Source: Sphagnum compactum (lineage: Eukaryota; Bryophyta; Sphagnopsida; Sphagnales). From it: 64,000 nt of DNA. This document shows positions 63,178-64,000 of the stretch, one piece after another (the stretch's first letter is position 1; each line of letters begins with the position of its first letter). Under the pieces are notes generated by a model. That model made no database searches, was not told the origin of the DNA, and worked only from the letters and a program-made list of their open reading frames with translations. The stretch covers positions 11,842,001 to 11,906,000 of the forward strand of contig OZ234497.1 in the NCBI GenBank assembly GCA_965153455.1, read 5' to 3'. A program made the position numbers and the translations under genes.

Positions 63178-63269
63178 GTGTTGTTATTGCATAGTTCCAT
63201 ATTGTAATACCCTCATGGAAATGGTAGAATGAGCATATGGGTCAGGTTTTTTTTTAATTTAATAAAAAT

Positions 63270-63370
63270 GTAATATCAACATTTTGATGAAATTTTGCCA
63301 AAAAAGAAGAAAAAAAATTAGTACAATTTCCACTAAAATTGAACAAAAAATTCTAATTTTTTTGGTCAAA
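63270..63370 (-). repeat. family F inverted copy in intron 42
   Basis: GATGAAATTTTGCCAAAAAA, TTAGTACAATTTCCACTAAA and a following A/T tract read as the reverse complement of the core, with decay. Confidence 0.4.
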
Positions 63371-63560
63371 AAAGTGACAAAATTAGTCCCAAAAACATCA
63401 CTAGGGTGTGATGGATATGATGACCATGTAAACAATGCAAATTTGCATTAAAGTGAAAATATCAAAAAATTCCTTGATTAGATGATGTGATTTACATATT
63501 TGCATTAACCAATTTTTGATTTTGTGATAACTTTAATGTTTTTTTTAAATTAGTGAAATT

Positions 63561-63735
63561 TACAACTCTATAACTAATCTCCAGCTTTAAACATAAGCCA
63601 AAATATCATCATCTTTCAAAAATCCTCATATAAAAATAAGCCTATTACCTAGGGGTAAAAATCCCTTTAAGCTACTATACTCTATAGCGAATCTAAACAC
63701 AATATCCTTGCCTTGGTAGGCAAGGCTAAGCAAAA
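63561..63735 (+). mobile_element. family A TIR element, truncated copy
   Basis: Matches the right half of 49371-49720 from ACTCTATAACTAATCTC through CCTTGCCTTGGTAGGCAAGG. The left half is missing. Confidence 0.65.
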
Positions 63736-63807
63736 TACATTTGGCAAATGGCAGATGTAAACTTGTGCTCAATTTGAAAATGGAAGTATCTACAATATAA
63801 ATATATT

Positions 63808-64000
63808 AACAAGGGGTGTGTCACACTGTGGCCTTGCCATTAACATTAAAAAGTATTCTAAGGCAAAAGAAGAATTATGGAAATTCAAATATTTCACCAT
63901 GCAAATATATAATTGTCAAAAAAAGAAACCTCTAAATAAAGAAACCAAAATCCTTCAAGATATCATAACTCTATAACTAATATCTCAAGTTTCAACACAA
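63808..64000 (+). mobile_element. family A TIR element, copy cut by window edge
   Basis: Starts AACAAGGGGTGTGTCACACT with TGGCCTTGCC just inside and is collinear with 49371-49560 up to TCAAGTTTCAACACAA, where the window ends. Same orientation as the neighbouring copy at 63561-63735. Confidence 0.68.

Larger units (their letters stand above)
63178..64000 (+). other. start of intron 42, two copies of the TIR element
   Basis: Contains an inverted copy of the AT-rich repeat (63270-63370), a left-truncated copy of the 10-bp-TIR element (63561-63735) and a second copy in the same orientation (63808 to the window edge). Confidence 0.75.

Noticed and set aside
1-64000. CRISPR arrays, operons, phage or bacterial mobile genes.
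   Set aside because: No regularly spaced direct repeats with unique spacers; spliced exons, GT-AG introns and composition show a eukaryotic nuclear sequence.

Overview
The window is eukaryotic and appears to be almost entirely one protein-coding gene on the + strand: an axonemal dynein heavy chain split into many exons. I could place 42 coding exons (1739-63177), plus one doubtful 5' exon at 1128-1317. All 41 proposed junctions keep the reading frame. Counted from the ATG at 1744, the joined exons give 2951 codons with no internal stop. The gene runs off the right edge inside AAA5, so the end of AAA5, AAA6 and the C-terminal domain must lie beyond base 64000.

Layout: 1-1738 is upstream sequence, possibly with a 5' exon. 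1739-9787 encodes the N-terminal tail (exons 1-7). 13979-37613 encodes the rest of the tail and the linker, DHC_N2-like (exons 8-24). 40285-47717 is AAA1 with its P-loop (exons 25-27). 48430-50306 is AAA2, 50625-53295 is AAA3, and 53494-56084 is AAA4. 56437-61634 is the stalk: first coiled-coil strand, microtubule-binding tip, second strand. 62269-63177 is the start of AAA5. Walker A motifs of AAA1 to AAA4 are all intact. The short tail (about 1300 residues before AAA1) fits the single-headed inner-arm heavy chains (DNAH1/3/6/7/12 type) rather than outer-arm or cytoplasmic chains. Within that group AAA2 reads most like DNAH6, but I cannot fix the orthologue by eye.

Introns make up about 85% of the span (0.16 to 4.5 kb). 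They are AT-rich and T-rich and full of short non-coding repeats. I see no second gene, transposase or reverse transcriptase. By eye there are several dispersed families: a ~325-bp element with 10-bp terminal inverted repeats, a ~350-bp element with ~20-bp inverted ends, a ~200-bp MITE-like element, a poly(A)-ended retroposon-like family, tRNA-like SINE heads, and an abundant short AT-rich family with at least ten copies. Most look non-autonomous.

Organism (inference): a nuclear genome with large repeat-rich introns and an inner-arm dynein. A streptophyte with swimming sperm (fern, lycophyte, bryophyte, cycad, Ginkgo or charophyte alga) is my best guess, because the introns look plant-like. 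An animal or other flagellate lineage is not excluded.

I found no undescribed multi-gene system. What merits a second look is the gene model (small exons, one GC-AG intron, uncertain 5' end) and the repeat families that crowd some splice sites.
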